Assembly (NCBI GenBank): GCA_938022235.1 | Contig: CALIEL010000013.1 | Span: 1-24,856 of the forward strand | Direction of reading: 5' to 3' | Source: Oribacterium parvum | Lineage (GTDB): Bacteria; Bacillota; Clostridia; Lachnospirales; Lachnospiraceae | DNA: 24,856 bases | Position numbers and translations under genes: made by a program | In this document: positions 1 to 7,554 of the stretch, one piece after another | How positions within the stretch are numbered: the stretch's first letter is position 1 | How the letters are laid out: each line of letters begins with the position of its first letter | The notes under the pieces: generated by a model | The model's database searches: none | What the model saw: only the letters and a program-made list of their open reading frames with translations | What the model was told of the DNA's origin: nothing

Positions 1-6
1 AAATAG

Positions 7-996
7 CTGATTGCTTTGGCGGAGAAGCTGAATATTCCGGTTACCGTCAGCATTATGGGAAGAACCGCATTTCCCGATTCCCATCCCTTGAGTCTTGGCT
101 TAGTGGGAATGCACGGAAGCTATGTGGCGGCAAAAACCCAGTCGGAATGTGATGTGTTATTGGCTTTGGGTGTTCGTTTTTCAGACCGTGCCACCGGAAA
201 TATTGCCCGGTATACCCAAAATTGTAAAGTCATTCATGTAGATATAGATAAGGCGGAAATCGGGAAGAACATAAGTCCGGATTATTCCGTACAAGGAGAT
301 GTGAAGAAGTGGATTAAAGAAATTCTTCCAAAGCTGAAGGAGCAAAAGCATCCTAAGTGGTGGGAAGAAATCCATGGCTTCGAAAAAACCAAGAGTAAAG
401 TGGAGGGAGATTTCCATCCCAAGCATATCCTGGAGACCTTACGGAAGTATACGGAAGACGATACAGTGGTAGCTACCGATGTGGGACAGCATCAGATGTG
501 GACAGCACAGTACTATCGTTTTGAAAAAGGCAGAACCTTCCTAAGCTCCGGCGGATTGGGAACCATGGGCTACGGATTGGGGGCGGCCATCGGAGCTTGT
601 TTTGGAAGAAAGAAGGCCCATACCGTTTTAATTACTTCCGAGGGATCTTTTGGTATGAACTGCAACGAGTTATGCACAGCGGTTCATGAAAATCTACCGA
701 TTACCATTATTCTGATGAACAATCGAGTTTTGGGTATGGTGAGACAGTGGCAGACAGCCTTTTTCGGAAAGCGTTATTCCGAAACGGTTTTGGATAGAAG
801 CACGGACTTTGTAAAGCTGATGGAAGCTTACGGCGGAAAGGGCTTTAATGCAAAAAATTGCAAGGAGCTGGAAGACGCTTTAAAGGAAAGAGAGCATTAT
901 AACGGACCAATATTGATTAATTGCTCCATTAATCCGGATGAAAAGGTGCTTCCGATGATTCCTCCCGGAAAATCCGTGGATGATATTATTTTATAA
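7..996 (+). CDS. ilvB: Acetolactate synthase large subunit, C-terminal part (5' end missing or broken)
   Basis: Thiamine-diphosphate enzyme that joins two pyruvates, or pyruvate and 2-oxobutanoate, in valine/leucine/isoleucine synthesis. About 330 residues are visible: the end of the linker into the central domain (LAEKLNIPV, then GRTAFPD) and the whole C-terminal cofactor domain. The N-terminal domain with the catalytic Glu is not in the window. Family landmarks are GVRFSDRATGN, the LSSGGLGTMGYGLGAAIGA stretch and GMVRQWQ. The cofactor motif is odd: residues at 637-645 read S-E-G-S-F, where G-D-G-S-F is usual, and the paired NN follows 26-27 residues later at 718-723. An in-frame TAG lies at 4-6, so the frame is open only from 7. 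The TTG at 16 is not a believable start, because homology continues upstream of it. This may be a frameshift or nonsense break, or an edge effect. It is followed after 14 bp by its small-subunit gene. Confidence 0.88.
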   Translation: MIALAEKLNIPVTVSIMGRTAFPDSHPLSLGLVGMHGSYVAAKTQSECDVLLALGVRFSDRATGNIARYTQNCKVIHVDIDKAEIGKNISPDYSVQGDVKKWIKEILPKLKEQKHPKWWEEIHGFEKTKSKVEGDFHPKHILETLRKYTEDDTVVATDVGQHQMWTAQYYRFEKGRTFLSSGGLGTMGYGLGAAIGACFGRKKAHTVLITSEGSFGMNCNELCTAVHENLPITIILMNNRVLGMVRQWQTAFFGKRYSETVLDRSTDFVKLMEAYGGKGFNAKNCKELEDALKEREHYNGPILINCSINPDEKVLPMIPPGKSVDDIIL

Positions 997-1010
997 GGAG
1001 GGGAGGAAAG

Positions 1011-1262
1011 ATGAAGAAGTTTACCATTGACCTTTTTGTAAATAACCGCTTCGGCGTTTTGAATCGGATTACAGGACTTTACTGTAAAAGAGCTTACAAT
1101 ATTGAATCTATCCAAGCCGGCCCTACAGAAATTCCCGGGTGTACCAAGATTGAAATCGTTTCCACCGGGGATGACTATATGCGTACTCAGGTAATTTCTC
1201 AGTTGGAGAAATTATATGACGTACGGAAGGTAGAGCTTCTTTCGGAGATGGATGGTGAATAA
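1011..1262 (+). CDS. ilvN: Acetolactate synthase small (regulatory) subunit, single ACT domain
   Basis: Regulatory subunit that binds the large subunit and usually carries the valine feedback site. The 83 residues form one ACT domain, with the family opening pattern around NNRFGVLNRITGLYCKRAYN and then IESIQ. It lacks the C-terminal domain of the roughly 160-residue IlvH type, so it resembles the short IlvN/IlvM class. The ATG at 1011 is preceded by a GGAGGGGAGG ribosome binding site at about 997-1006, starting directly after the stop of the large-subunit gene. Close spacing to the upstream large subunit and downstream ilvC indicates one operon. Function is confident from family; effector sensitivity cannot be read from sequence. 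Confidence 0.88.
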   Translation: MKKFTIDLFVNNRFGVLNRITGLYCKRAYNIESIQAGPTEIPGCTKIEIVSTGDDYMRTQVISQLEKLYDVRKVELLSEMDGE

Positions 1263-1302
1263 AGTCGTGAAATGCCGGAATTCGGCTTCACAATAGAGAG
1301 GC

Positions 1303-1359
1303 GGAACAGTGCTTTGAGGAAAGTCCCTGCATTTGTTCCAAGGGATCCCCTTATGGGGA
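1303..1359 (+). promoter_or_regulatory. Structured intergenic RNA between ilvN and ilvC
   Basis: The 120-bp gap between ilvN and ilvC can fold. GGAACA (1303-1308) pairs with TGTTCC (1334-1339), extended by GTGC/GCAT (1309-1312/1329-1332). TCCCC (1346-1350) pairs with GGGGA (1355-1359) around a TTAT loop, just 5' of the ilvC ribosome binding site. GGGA (1342-1345) can instead pair with TCCC (1324-1327), so the two folds may compete. I see no T-box consensus, leader peptide rich in branched-chain codons, or T tract. Possible roles are translational tuning of ilvC or mRNA processing; this is inference only. Confidence 0.3.
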
Positions 1360-1382
1360 AAAGTATAGAAGGAGAGAAAACA

Positions 1383-2396
1383 ATGGCTATTATGTACTAT
1401 GAGAAGGATTGTGACTTACAGTTATTAAACGGTAAGAAGGTTGCCGTGATCGGTTATGGCTCTCAGGGTCATGCTCATGCCCTGAATTTACGGGACAGCG
1501 GTGTGGATGTAGTCATCGGTCTTTATGAAGGTTCCAAGTCTGCTGATAAGGCAAGAGAAGACGGCTTTACCGTATACAACACAGATGAGGCTGTAAAGAA
1601 GTCCGATATTATCATGATTTTGGTAAATGACGAGAAGCAGGCTAAGCTTTACAAGGATCAGATTCAGGCAAACTTAAGTGAAGGTAAGACTCTTGCTTTT
1701 GCTCACGGATTCAACATTCATTATCATGCCATTGTTCCTCCAAAGAATGTAAATATTATCATGGTTGCACCCAAGGGACCGGGACATACCGTTCGTTCTC
1801 AGTATGTAGACGGAAAGGGTGTTCCCTGCCTTGTAGCTTGTGAGCAGGATTATTCCGGAAACTCTATGGATGTGGCTAAGGCTTATGCAGCTGCTATCGG
1901 CGGTGCAAGAGGCGGAATCTTAGAGACAACCTTTAAGGAAGAGACAGAGACAGACCTTTTCGGAGAGCAGGCTGTACTTTGCGGTGGTGTTTGCGCTTTA
2001 ATGGAGGCAGGCTTCAATACTCTTGTTGAGGCAGGTTATAAGCCGGAAAATGCATATTTCGAGTGTGTACATGAGATGAAGCTGATTGTAGACCTGATTT
2101 TTAATGCAGGATTTGATGGAATGCGTTACTCCATTTCCGATACAGCAGAGTACGGCGATTACACCGCAGGACCAAAGATTATCGGTGAGGAAGCAAAGAA
2201 GGCAATGAAGCAGATTCTTTCCGATATTCAGGATGGAACTTTTGCGAAGGATTGGATTTTGGAGAACCAGGCAGGAAGACCTCACTTCTTAGCAATGAGA
2301 GAGGAACATGCAGAAACCTTGGCTTCCAAGACAGGTCAGGATTTACGTCAGAAGATGGGATGGAAGCAGGTTCAGGATTTGGATCAAGCGAGATAA
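1383..2396 (+). CDS. ilvC: Ketol-acid reductoisomerase, class I
   Basis: Converts 2-acetolactate or 2-aceto-2-hydroxybutanoate to the dihydroxy acid using NAD(P)H and Mg2+, the second step of branched-chain amino acid synthesis. The ATG at 1383 is chosen because AAGGAG lies at 1369-1374 and the product then has 337 residues, normal for class I enzymes. The same frame is open back to 1272, but that extension is non-homologous. Visible features are the Rossmann GYGSQGHAHA (24-33), His108, Lys131 in APKGPGH, metal-binding Asp191 and Glu195 in ETDLFGEQ, Glu227 and Glu231, and Ser252. The cofactor loop reads GLYEGSKS (46-53): Tyr48 stands where Arg is often found, while serines 51 and 53 that can meet the NADPH 2'-phosphate are kept. 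A strong terminator follows. Confidence 0.97.
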   Translation: MAIMYYEKDCDLQLLNGKKVAVIGYGSQGHAHALNLRDSGVDVVIGLYEGSKSADKAREDGFTVYNTDEAVKKSDIIMILVNDEKQAKLYKDQIQANLSEGKTLAFAHGFNIHYHAIVPPKNVNIIMVAPKGPGHTVRSQYVDGKGVPCLVACEQDYSGNSMDVAKAYAAAIGGARGGILETTFKEETETDLFGEQAVLCGGVCALMEAGFNTLVEAGYKPENAYFECVHEMKLIVDLIFNAGFDGMRYSISDTAEYGDYTAGPKIIGEEAKKAMKQILSDIQDGTFAKDWILENQAGRPHFLAMREEHAETLASKTGQDLRQKMGWKQVQDLDQAR

Positions 2397-2408
2397 TTGC
2401 CCTAGGCC

Positions 2409-2435
2409 AGCGGCACATTTTGTGCCGCTTTTTTT
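2409..2435 (+). terminator. Rho-independent terminator after ilvC
   Basis: AGCGGCAC (2409-2416) pairs perfectly with GTGCCGCT (2422-2429) around a 5-nt loop, followed by a T run to 2435. It ends the ilvN-ilvC transcript 12 bp after the ilvC stop. Since ilvA starts at 2458, expression of ilvA may rely on read-through or on a promoter not obvious here. Confidence 0.9.
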
Positions 2436-2457
2436 AAAAGAAAAAGGAAGTAGAAAG

Positions 2458-3654
2458 ATGGAATTAACATTGGATCGGGTATATCAGGCAGCCCATGTTT
2501 TAAAGCCCGTAATACATAAGACGGATTTGGTACATGCAACAAGAATTCAAACAGATTGTGATTTATACTTAAAGACGGAAAATTTACAAAATACCGGTTC
2601 TTTTAAGATTCGAGGGGCTTACTTTAAGATATCCACCCTATCCGAGGAAGAGAGAAAAAAGGGAGTTGTAGCCTGCTCCGCAGGAAATCATGCCCAAGGA
2701 GTGGCTTTGGCTGCTCATGCCAGCGGCACCAAGTCCACCATCTTTTTACCGGCCATTGCCCCTATTTCCAAAGTGGAGGCTACCAGAAGCTACGGGGCCA
2801 GTGTGAAAATGATAGACGGTGTTTATGACGATGCCTATGAAGCGGCGGTGAAATTCCAGGAGGAGCATGGATCTGTCTTTATTCATCCCTTTAATGATGT
2901 GGATGTTATGGCAGGACAGGGGACTATCGGAATGGAAATCTTGGATCAGCTGGAGGATGCGGATGCGGTAGTCGTTCCTGTAGGCGGAGGCGGACTCATT
3001 TCCGGTATTTCCTTTGTAATTAAGAAATTAAATCCAAAATGTAAGGTGTACGGCGTACAGGCACAGGGCGCGGCTTCCATGGTGCAGGCGGTGAAGGATC
3101 ATCATCTGGAGAGTCTGGAAGAAGTACATACCTTTGCGGATGGTATTGCGGTAAAATCTCCGGGCAGCTTAAGTTATGCCATGGTAGAAAAATATGTGGA
3201 TGAGCTGGTGACGGTTACAGACGATGAAACTGCCGCAGCGATTTTAACTCTTATGGAAAGACAAAAAATTGTTTCCGAGGGTGCGGGAGCGGTTTCCGTA
3301 GCGGCAGTCCTTTTCAATAAGATTCCGGTAAAAGGCAAAAAGGTCGTTGCGGTTATTTCCGGCGGAAATATCGATGTGAATATCCTGGCCCGTGTAATTA
3401 ACCGTGGTCTATTAAAAACCGGAAGAAAAGCAAGTCTTACCATTCCTCTTTTGGACAAGCCCGGACAGCTGGAAGAAGTTTCCAAGATTATTGCCGAGCA
3501 GGGAGCCAATGTGACCAAGGTGGATCACAATAACAATGTGGAGGATTCCGACATTAACGGATGTCATCTGACCTTACAGATTGATACCAGAGACTTTGCC
3601 CATATTGAGCAAATTAAGCAAGCCTTTATTCAAAGAGGATTTACTATTCTTTAG
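2458..3654 (+). CDS. ilvA: Threonine ammonia-lyase (threonine dehydratase) with C-terminal ACT domain
   Basis: PLP enzyme that deaminates threonine to 2-oxobutanoate, the first committed step to isoleucine, releasing an enamine intermediate. The ATG at 2458 follows AAAGGAAG, giving 398 residues, typical of the medium form. The longer open frame back to 2308 runs through the terminator and is rejected. The PLP lysine is Lys50 in GSFKIRGA. The phosphate-binding glycines are 176-179 in VGGGGLISG. Residues from about 325 to the end form one ACT domain (LLDKPGQLEEVSKII), as in TdcB-like/medium IlvA rather than the two ACT-like domains of E. coli IlvA. It sits between two acetolactate synthase sets that could use its product, and ridA downstream handles its reactive by-product. 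Confidence 0.95.
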   Translation: MELTLDRVYQAAHVLKPVIHKTDLVHATRIQTDCDLYLKTENLQNTGSFKIRGAYFKISTLSEEERKKGVVACSAGNHAQGVALAAHASGTKSTIFLPAIAPISKVEATRSYGASVKMIDGVYDDAYEAAVKFQEEHGSVFIHPFNDVDVMAGQGTIGMEILDQLEDADAVVVPVGGGGLISGISFVIKKLNPKCKVYGVQAQGAASMVQAVKDHHLESLEEVHTFADGIAVKSPGSLSYAMVEKYVDELVTVTDDETAAAILTLMERQKIVSEGAGAVSVAAVLFNKIPVKGKKVVAVISGGNIDVNILARVINRGLLKTGRKASLTIPLLDKPGQLEEVSKIIAEQGANVTKVDHNNNVEDSDINGCHLTLQIDTRDFAHIEQIKQAFIQRGFTIL

Positions 3655-3704
3655 AGCGTTGAAAGAGTTTATCCAAGGATTGGAAAAATAGAGTAGGAGG
3701 AGAG

Positions 3705-5339
3705 ATGACAGGAGCTGCTGCCATTGTAAAATGTTTGGAGTTGGAAAAGGTGGACTTTGTTTTCGGCTATCCCGGGGTAGCGATATGTCCCTTTTATGAT
3801 AGCTTGGAAGACAGCGAAATCCGTTCCATTTTGGTGCGTACGGAACAGAATGCAGCCCACGAAGCCAACGGGTATGCCAGAATCAGCGGAAAGCCGGGGG
3901 TCTGTGCGGTAACCTCAGGACCGGGTGCTACCAACTTTATCACAGGAATGGCCACTGCCTTTGCAGACAGTATTCCTTTGGTTGTAATCACAGGACAGGT
4001 GGAGAGTGCTTTACTGGGATCCGATGTATTCCAGGAGGCGGATATTTGCGGTGCCTGTGAATCCTTTGTAAAATACAGCTATACCGTACGAAATGTAGAG
4101 GAAATTCCTAAGATTTTCAAGGAAGCCTTTCATATTGCCATGACCGGAAGAAAGGGACCGGTTCTGATTGATATCCCTATTGATGTACAAAATGCTTCTC
4201 TTCGGAAATTCCAGTATCCGGAGGAGGTTAAGATGAGAACCTACAAGCCTACGGTACAGGGAAATCCGGTGCAGATTAAAAAGATGTTCCAGAGATTGGC
4301 AGCTACAAAGCGTCCTATTCTTTGCGTGGGCGGTGGCGTACATCTGGCAGATGCTAAGGAAAGGGTTCGGGCTTTTTCCAAGAAATTCAATATTCCTGTG
4401 GTTTGTACCATGATGGGACTTGGCGTAATGGAGGAAAATGATCCCCTTTTCTTCGGTATGGTGGGGAATAACGGAAAGCCCTACGGAAATAAGGCTATGA
4501 ATCATGCAGACCTTATCATTATGATGGGAGCCAGAGTAGCAGACCGTTCCATTAGTCAGCCGGACTTAATTACAGATAATAAGACCTTGATTCACATCGA
4601 CGTGGATCCCGCGGAAATCGGAAAGAATGCAGGACCGGAGATTCCATTGGTGGGAGATATTGCCAGCGTGTTGGATGCCTGCCTGGAGGAAGAGGGAGAA
4701 TTTCATTATTCCTCCTGGATTTCCGAATTGGAGAATATTAAGGGAGAAATTCAAAAAGTTCTTCAGAAGAAGAAAGAAGAGGGAATGGCTAAAAATCATT
4801 TGGTTCATCCCGAATATTTCCTGGAAGAGCTGAATAAGCAGTTGAATCAGGACGCGGTTTATGTGGCTGATGTAGGACAGAATCAGCTGTGGTCCTGTGC
4901 CAATTATCAAATGAAGGAGGGGCACTTCCTTACTTCAGGCGGTATGGGTACGATGGGATATTCTACGCCGGCAGCTATCGGTGCTTACCTTGCCGATCCG
5001 AAGAAGCAGGTGGTGGCAGTTATGGGAGACGGTTCCTTCCAGATGAGTATGATGGAATTGGCTACCATGAAACAATATAATATCCCCATTAAGCTGATTG
5101 TCTTCCATAATGGAGTATTGGGCTTGGTGCACCAATATCAGCACAAAACCTATCATGACCGTTTCACCATGGTGGATCTTACAGGAAATCCCGACCTTTC
5201 CATTTTGGCTAAGGCCTACGGACTTTCCTATGATGCCATTTCAAAAAATGAGGAAGTTTCTTCTAAAATCACTGCGTTCCTTAGCAAGAAGGAAGGCGGA
5301 ATTTTAGAAGTGTATATTGACAGTCATGAGGTAGTGTGA
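3705..5339 (+). CDS. ilvB: Acetolactate synthase large subunit, second copy (variant substrate motif)
   Basis: Full-length 544-residue ThDP carboligase starting at ATG 3705 behind AGGAGGAG. Domains are the N-terminal pyrimidine-binding domain (about 1-165, FGYPGVAICPFYDSL, catalytic Glu47 in RTEQNAAHEANGYAR), a central domain (about 190-320), and the C-terminal cofactor domain with GDG at 441-443 and HN at 468-469. The usual NN pair has become HN, keeping the second Asn. The R-Q-W-Q stretch of acetohydroxyacid synthases is H-Q-Y-Q here (476-479). The Trp of that stretch is known to influence preference for 2-oxobutanoate and herbicide binding in AHAS, so specificity may differ from the first copy. 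The stop overlaps the start of a dedicated small subunit, which supports an AHAS role over a catabolic acetolactate synthase. Confidence 0.9.
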   Translation: MTGAAAIVKCLELEKVDFVFGYPGVAICPFYDSLEDSEIRSILVRTEQNAAHEANGYARISGKPGVCAVTSGPGATNFITGMATAFADSIPLVVITGQVESALLGSDVFQEADICGACESFVKYSYTVRNVEEIPKIFKEAFHIAMTGRKGPVLIDIPIDVQNASLRKFQYPEEVKMRTYKPTVQGNPVQIKKMFQRLAATKRPILCVGGGVHLADAKERVRAFSKKFNIPVVCTMMGLGVMEENDPLFFGMVGNNGKPYGNKAMNHADLIIMMGARVADRSISQPDLITDNKTLIHIDVDPAEIGKNAGPEIPLVGDIASVLDACLEEEGEFHYSSWISELENIKGEIQKVLQKKKEEGMAKNHLVHPEYFLEELNKQLNQDAVYVADVGQNQLWSCANYQMKEGHFLTSGGMGTMGYSTPAAIGAYLADPKKQVVAVMGDGSFQMSMMELATMKQYNIPIKLIVFHNGVLGLVHQYQHKTYHDRFTMVDLTGNPDLSILAKAYGLSYDAISKNEEVSSKITAFLSKKEGGILEVYIDSHEVV

Positions 5340-5827
5340 TGAAAAAAATATATTCTATTTTAGTGGAAAACCAGTCCGGTGTTTTGGCAAAGGTTGCAGG
5401 ATTGTTCTGGAGAAGATGCTTTAATATCGATTCCTTGACGGTAGGAGAAACTGAGGATCATTCCGTTTCCAACATGGTGATTGTCTCCAGCGGCGAGAAA
5501 AAGACACTGGAACAGGTAGAAAAGCAGCTGAATAAAAAGCTGGATATTATTAAGGTTCGTACCTTTACGGAAACACAGGGCATTACCAGAGAATTACTTT
5601 TGGTAAAGCTTCGTTATAATCGGGAAAACCGAAAAGACATTATGGAAAACTGTCAGATTCTGGGGGCTAAGATTCTGGAGCTTAGTAAGAACCAGATGGT
5701 GATTGAAATGTGTGATACTCCGGAAAGAATCCAGATGTTTCTCGACACTTTAAAGACGGTGAGTATTTTGGAATGTGCCAGAACCGGAACCTTAGCCATG
5801 TTAAAGCTGTCGGAAGGAAATGCCTAA
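5339..5827 (+). CDS. ilvH: Acetolactate synthase small subunit, IlvH type
   Basis: Regulatory subunit of 162 residues with an N-terminal ACT domain (about 2-75, ILVENQSGVLAKVAGLFWRR, then FNIDSLTVG) and the second, C-terminal domain of long AHAS small subunits (about 80-158). The start is ATG at 5339, sharing one base with the TGA of the large-subunit gene (5337-5339), so translation is likely coupled. A GTG one codon upstream is possible but less likely. It is about twice the length of the small subunit at 1011-1262, so the two enzymes probably have different regulatory partners. No clear terminator follows; the 178-bp gap to ridA is A/T-rich. Confidence 0.93.
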   Translation: MKKIYSILVENQSGVLAKVAGLFWRRCFNIDSLTVGETEDHSVSNMVIVSSGEKKTLEQVEKQLNKKLDIIKVRTFTETQGITRELLLVKLRYNRENRKDIMENCQILGAKILELSKNQMVIEMCDTPERIQMFLDTLKTVSILECARTGTLAMLKLSEGNA

Positions 5828-5933
5828 GAGGAGAAGAGGCAGAAATTCCGGATTATAAGAAAAAAATAATAATTTTTCCATAGAACAGGGAGAAAAATAG
5901 GAAGAAAATAAAAAAGAAGCCATAGAGTATTTC

Positions 5934-5962
5934 TTGTATTTTCACAAAAGATTTGCGATAAT
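5934..5962 (+). promoter_or_regulatory. Sigma-A promoter for ridA and downstream genes
   Basis: TTGTAT (5934-5939) and GATAAT (5957-5962) are separated by exactly 17 bp, about 45 bp before the ridA start, in an A/T-rich gap after the ilv block. Confidence 0.6.
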
Positions 5963-6005
5963 ATCAAAGATGTTCAATTGTTTTCCACAGAAAAGGAGAT
6001 GTACA

Positions 6006-6377
6006 ATGAAAAACGTATCAACAACAAATGCACCGGCAGCTATCGGACCTTATTCTCAGGGCTATGTTGTAGGAAATTTAGTATTTGCTTCCGGACAGAT
6101 TCCTGTAGATCCTGCTACAGGAGAGGTTGCAGGACCGGACATCGCAGCACAGGCTGAGCAGAGCTGCAAGAATGTTAAGGCTGTAATCGAGGCAGGCGGA
6201 AGTGATATTTCCAAGGTTTTCAAGACCACTTGTTTCCTTGCTGATATGGCTGATTTTGCTACCTTTAACAGCATTTATGAGAAGTACTTTACTTCCAAGC
6301 CGGCACGTTCCTGCGTGGCAGTAAAGACCTTACCAAAGAATGTTCTTTGCGAAATCGAGGCTATTGCGGAGATCTAA
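6006..6377 (+). CDS. ridA: RidA family 2-iminobutanoate/2-iminopropanoate deaminase
   Basis: Small cytoplasmic deaminase (123 residues) that hydrolyses reactive enamines/imines released by PLP enzymes such as threonine dehydratase, protecting other PLP enzymes. The ATG at 6006 follows AAAAGGAGATG. Key family features are AAIGPYSQG with Tyr16, the FASGQIP turn, and Arg101 in KPARSCVAV, which binds the substrate carboxylate, plus Glu116. Its place beside ilvA and the acetolactate synthases fits the known IlvA-RidA link. It has its own promoter, and DUF3290/DUF421 genes follow at once. Confidence 0.95.
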   Translation: MKNVSTTNAPAAIGPYSQGYVVGNLVFASGQIPVDPATGEVAGPDIAAQAEQSCKNVKAVIEAGGSDISKVFKTTCFLADMADFATFNSIYEKYFTSKPARSCVAVKTLPKNVLCEIEAIAEI

Positions 6378-6378
6378 T

Positions 6379-6828
6379 ATGAAATTTTATTCCTATGAAT
6401 ATTTATTAAGTAGGATAGAAGTGATCAACTGGCTGCAAATATTTTTTGCAGCCGTTGTTGCACTTCTATTGTTGTTTGCACTTATTATGTCTTTTCGAGA
6501 CAAAAAAACCACTAAGTATAGAGAGTTATCCTTAATTGCTTTACTTTTGGTGCTTGTGACAATTTCTGTACATATTAATAACTATCAAAGTCATAAAAGA
6601 ATTGATGATCAATACAGCACTGCTCTAAGAGTGATTGAGCAGGTAGCTGTTCTATTGGAGGAAGATAAAACGGACTTGTATATCAATACCCAGGCTGCAA
6701 GAGATGGAGCGATTATTAAGACCAAAGAAGATCAGTTTTACCGTATTATTTCTGTGGATGAAAACGTACTTTTGGAAAAAATGGATGTGTATAATCCTCA
6801 GATAGAAATTGTGGATGTGGAGAAGTAG
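6379..6828 (+). CDS. DUF3290-like membrane protein
   Basis: A 149-residue protein with two predicted membrane spans near residues 17-37 and 45-63 (runs AAVVALLLLFALIM and LSLIALLLVLVTIS), then a soluble tail of about 85 residues with QVAVLLEEDKTDLYI. It starts one base after the ridA stop; GGAG at 6368-6371, inside ridA, serves as ribosome binding site. Size, topology and position next to a DUF421 gene match the DUF3290 family (YdfR-like in Bacillus). Molecular function is not known to me. The family call rests on pattern memory and context. Confidence 0.7.
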   Translation: MKFYSYEYLLSRIEVINWLQIFFAAVVALLLLFALIMSFRDKKTTKYRELSLIALLLVLVTISVHINNYQSHKRIDDQYSTALRVIEQVAVLLEEDKTDLYINTQAARDGAIIKTKEDQFYRIISVDENVLLEKMDVYNPQIEIVDVEK

Positions 6829-6900
6829 AAAATAGTATCTTAAAGTATTAAGCAGAATTAAAGGGTCATAAGGTCTTGATGTAATTTTGAGGAGAAGTAG

Positions 6901-7533
6901 ATGATTGTGTCTTATATAAATATTGCCATTAAATTGGCAATGGGACTTTTGTCCATTGTAATGGTCATAAATTATACCGGAAAAGGAAATTTAGCTCCTT
7001 CTTCTGCCAGCGACCAAGTACAGAATTACGTTCTTGGTGGCATTATAGGTGGTGTGATATATAATGAGAACATAGGGCTTTTACAATATTTTATTATTTT
7101 ATTGATTTGGGTTTGCCTTGTTTTGAGCTTAAGATGGCTAAAAACCAATAGTGCCTTTTTCAAAAAAGCCATAGATGGGGAGCCGAGTTTGTTGATTAGC
7201 AGAGGGAAACTGGATACAGAGGCTTGTAGAAAGGCAGGGCTTACTGCTCACGAAATTATGTTTAAGTTACGAAGCAATAATATCTATAGTATTCGAAACG
7301 TTAAGCAAGCGGTACTGGAGCAGAACGGACAGCTAATTGTAGTAATGTCGGGGGAAGAAAACCCAAGATACCCTCTGGTTACGGATGGAACAATTCAGGT
7401 TCAGGCTTTGGATAGTATTGATAAGACAGAGGAATGGCTTTTGGAAAGACTAAAGGAACAGGGAGTAGAATCGATTTCTGATGTATTTTTAGCTGAATAC
7501 GAAAATGGAAATCTGAACATTGTCCTTTATTAA
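6901..7533 (+). CDS. DUF421 (YetF/YdfS-like) membrane protein
   Basis: A 210-residue protein with three N-terminal hydrophobic segments (about 5-25, 45-55 and 60-80) followed by the cytoplasmic DUF421 domain. Recognisable points are the IGGVIYNENIGLLQYF loop, the GEPSLLISRGKL strand and HEIMFKLRSNNIYSIRNVKQAVLEQNG. It starts at ATG 6901 after GAGGAGAAG. The pairing with a DUF3290 protein just upstream is typical of this family. Published roles for YetF-type proteins relate to envelope and spore traits in Bacillus; nothing specific can be inferred here. Confidence 0.85.
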   Translation: MIVSYINIAIKLAMGLLSIVMVINYTGKGNLAPSSASDQVQNYVLGGIIGGVIYNENIGLLQYFIILLIWVCLVLSLRWLKTNSAFFKKAIDGEPSLLISRGKLDTEACRKAGLTAHEIMFKLRSNNIYSIRNVKQAVLEQNGQLIVVMSGEENPRYPLVTDGTIQVQALDSIDKTEEWLLERLKEQGVESISDVFLAEYENGNLNIVLY

Positions 7534-7554
7534 TAAAAAAATAAGGAGGAGATT

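Noticed and set aside
1316..1326. GAGGAAAGTCC, identical to a conserved RNase P RNA segment, in the ilvN-ilvC gap.
   Set aside because: The gap is only 120 bp, whereas RNase P RNA is 350-400 nt, and no other conserved part is present. It is a chance match.
1272..1382. Possible N-terminal extension of ilvC from 1272.
   Set aside because: The ATG at 1383 has a good ribosome binding site and gives the normal KARI length; the upstream codons lie over hairpins and do not resemble KARI.
2308..2457. Possible N-terminal extension of ilvA.
   Set aside because: It would cross the ilvC terminator and overlap ilvC; the start at 2458 has a ribosome binding site and family-typical length.
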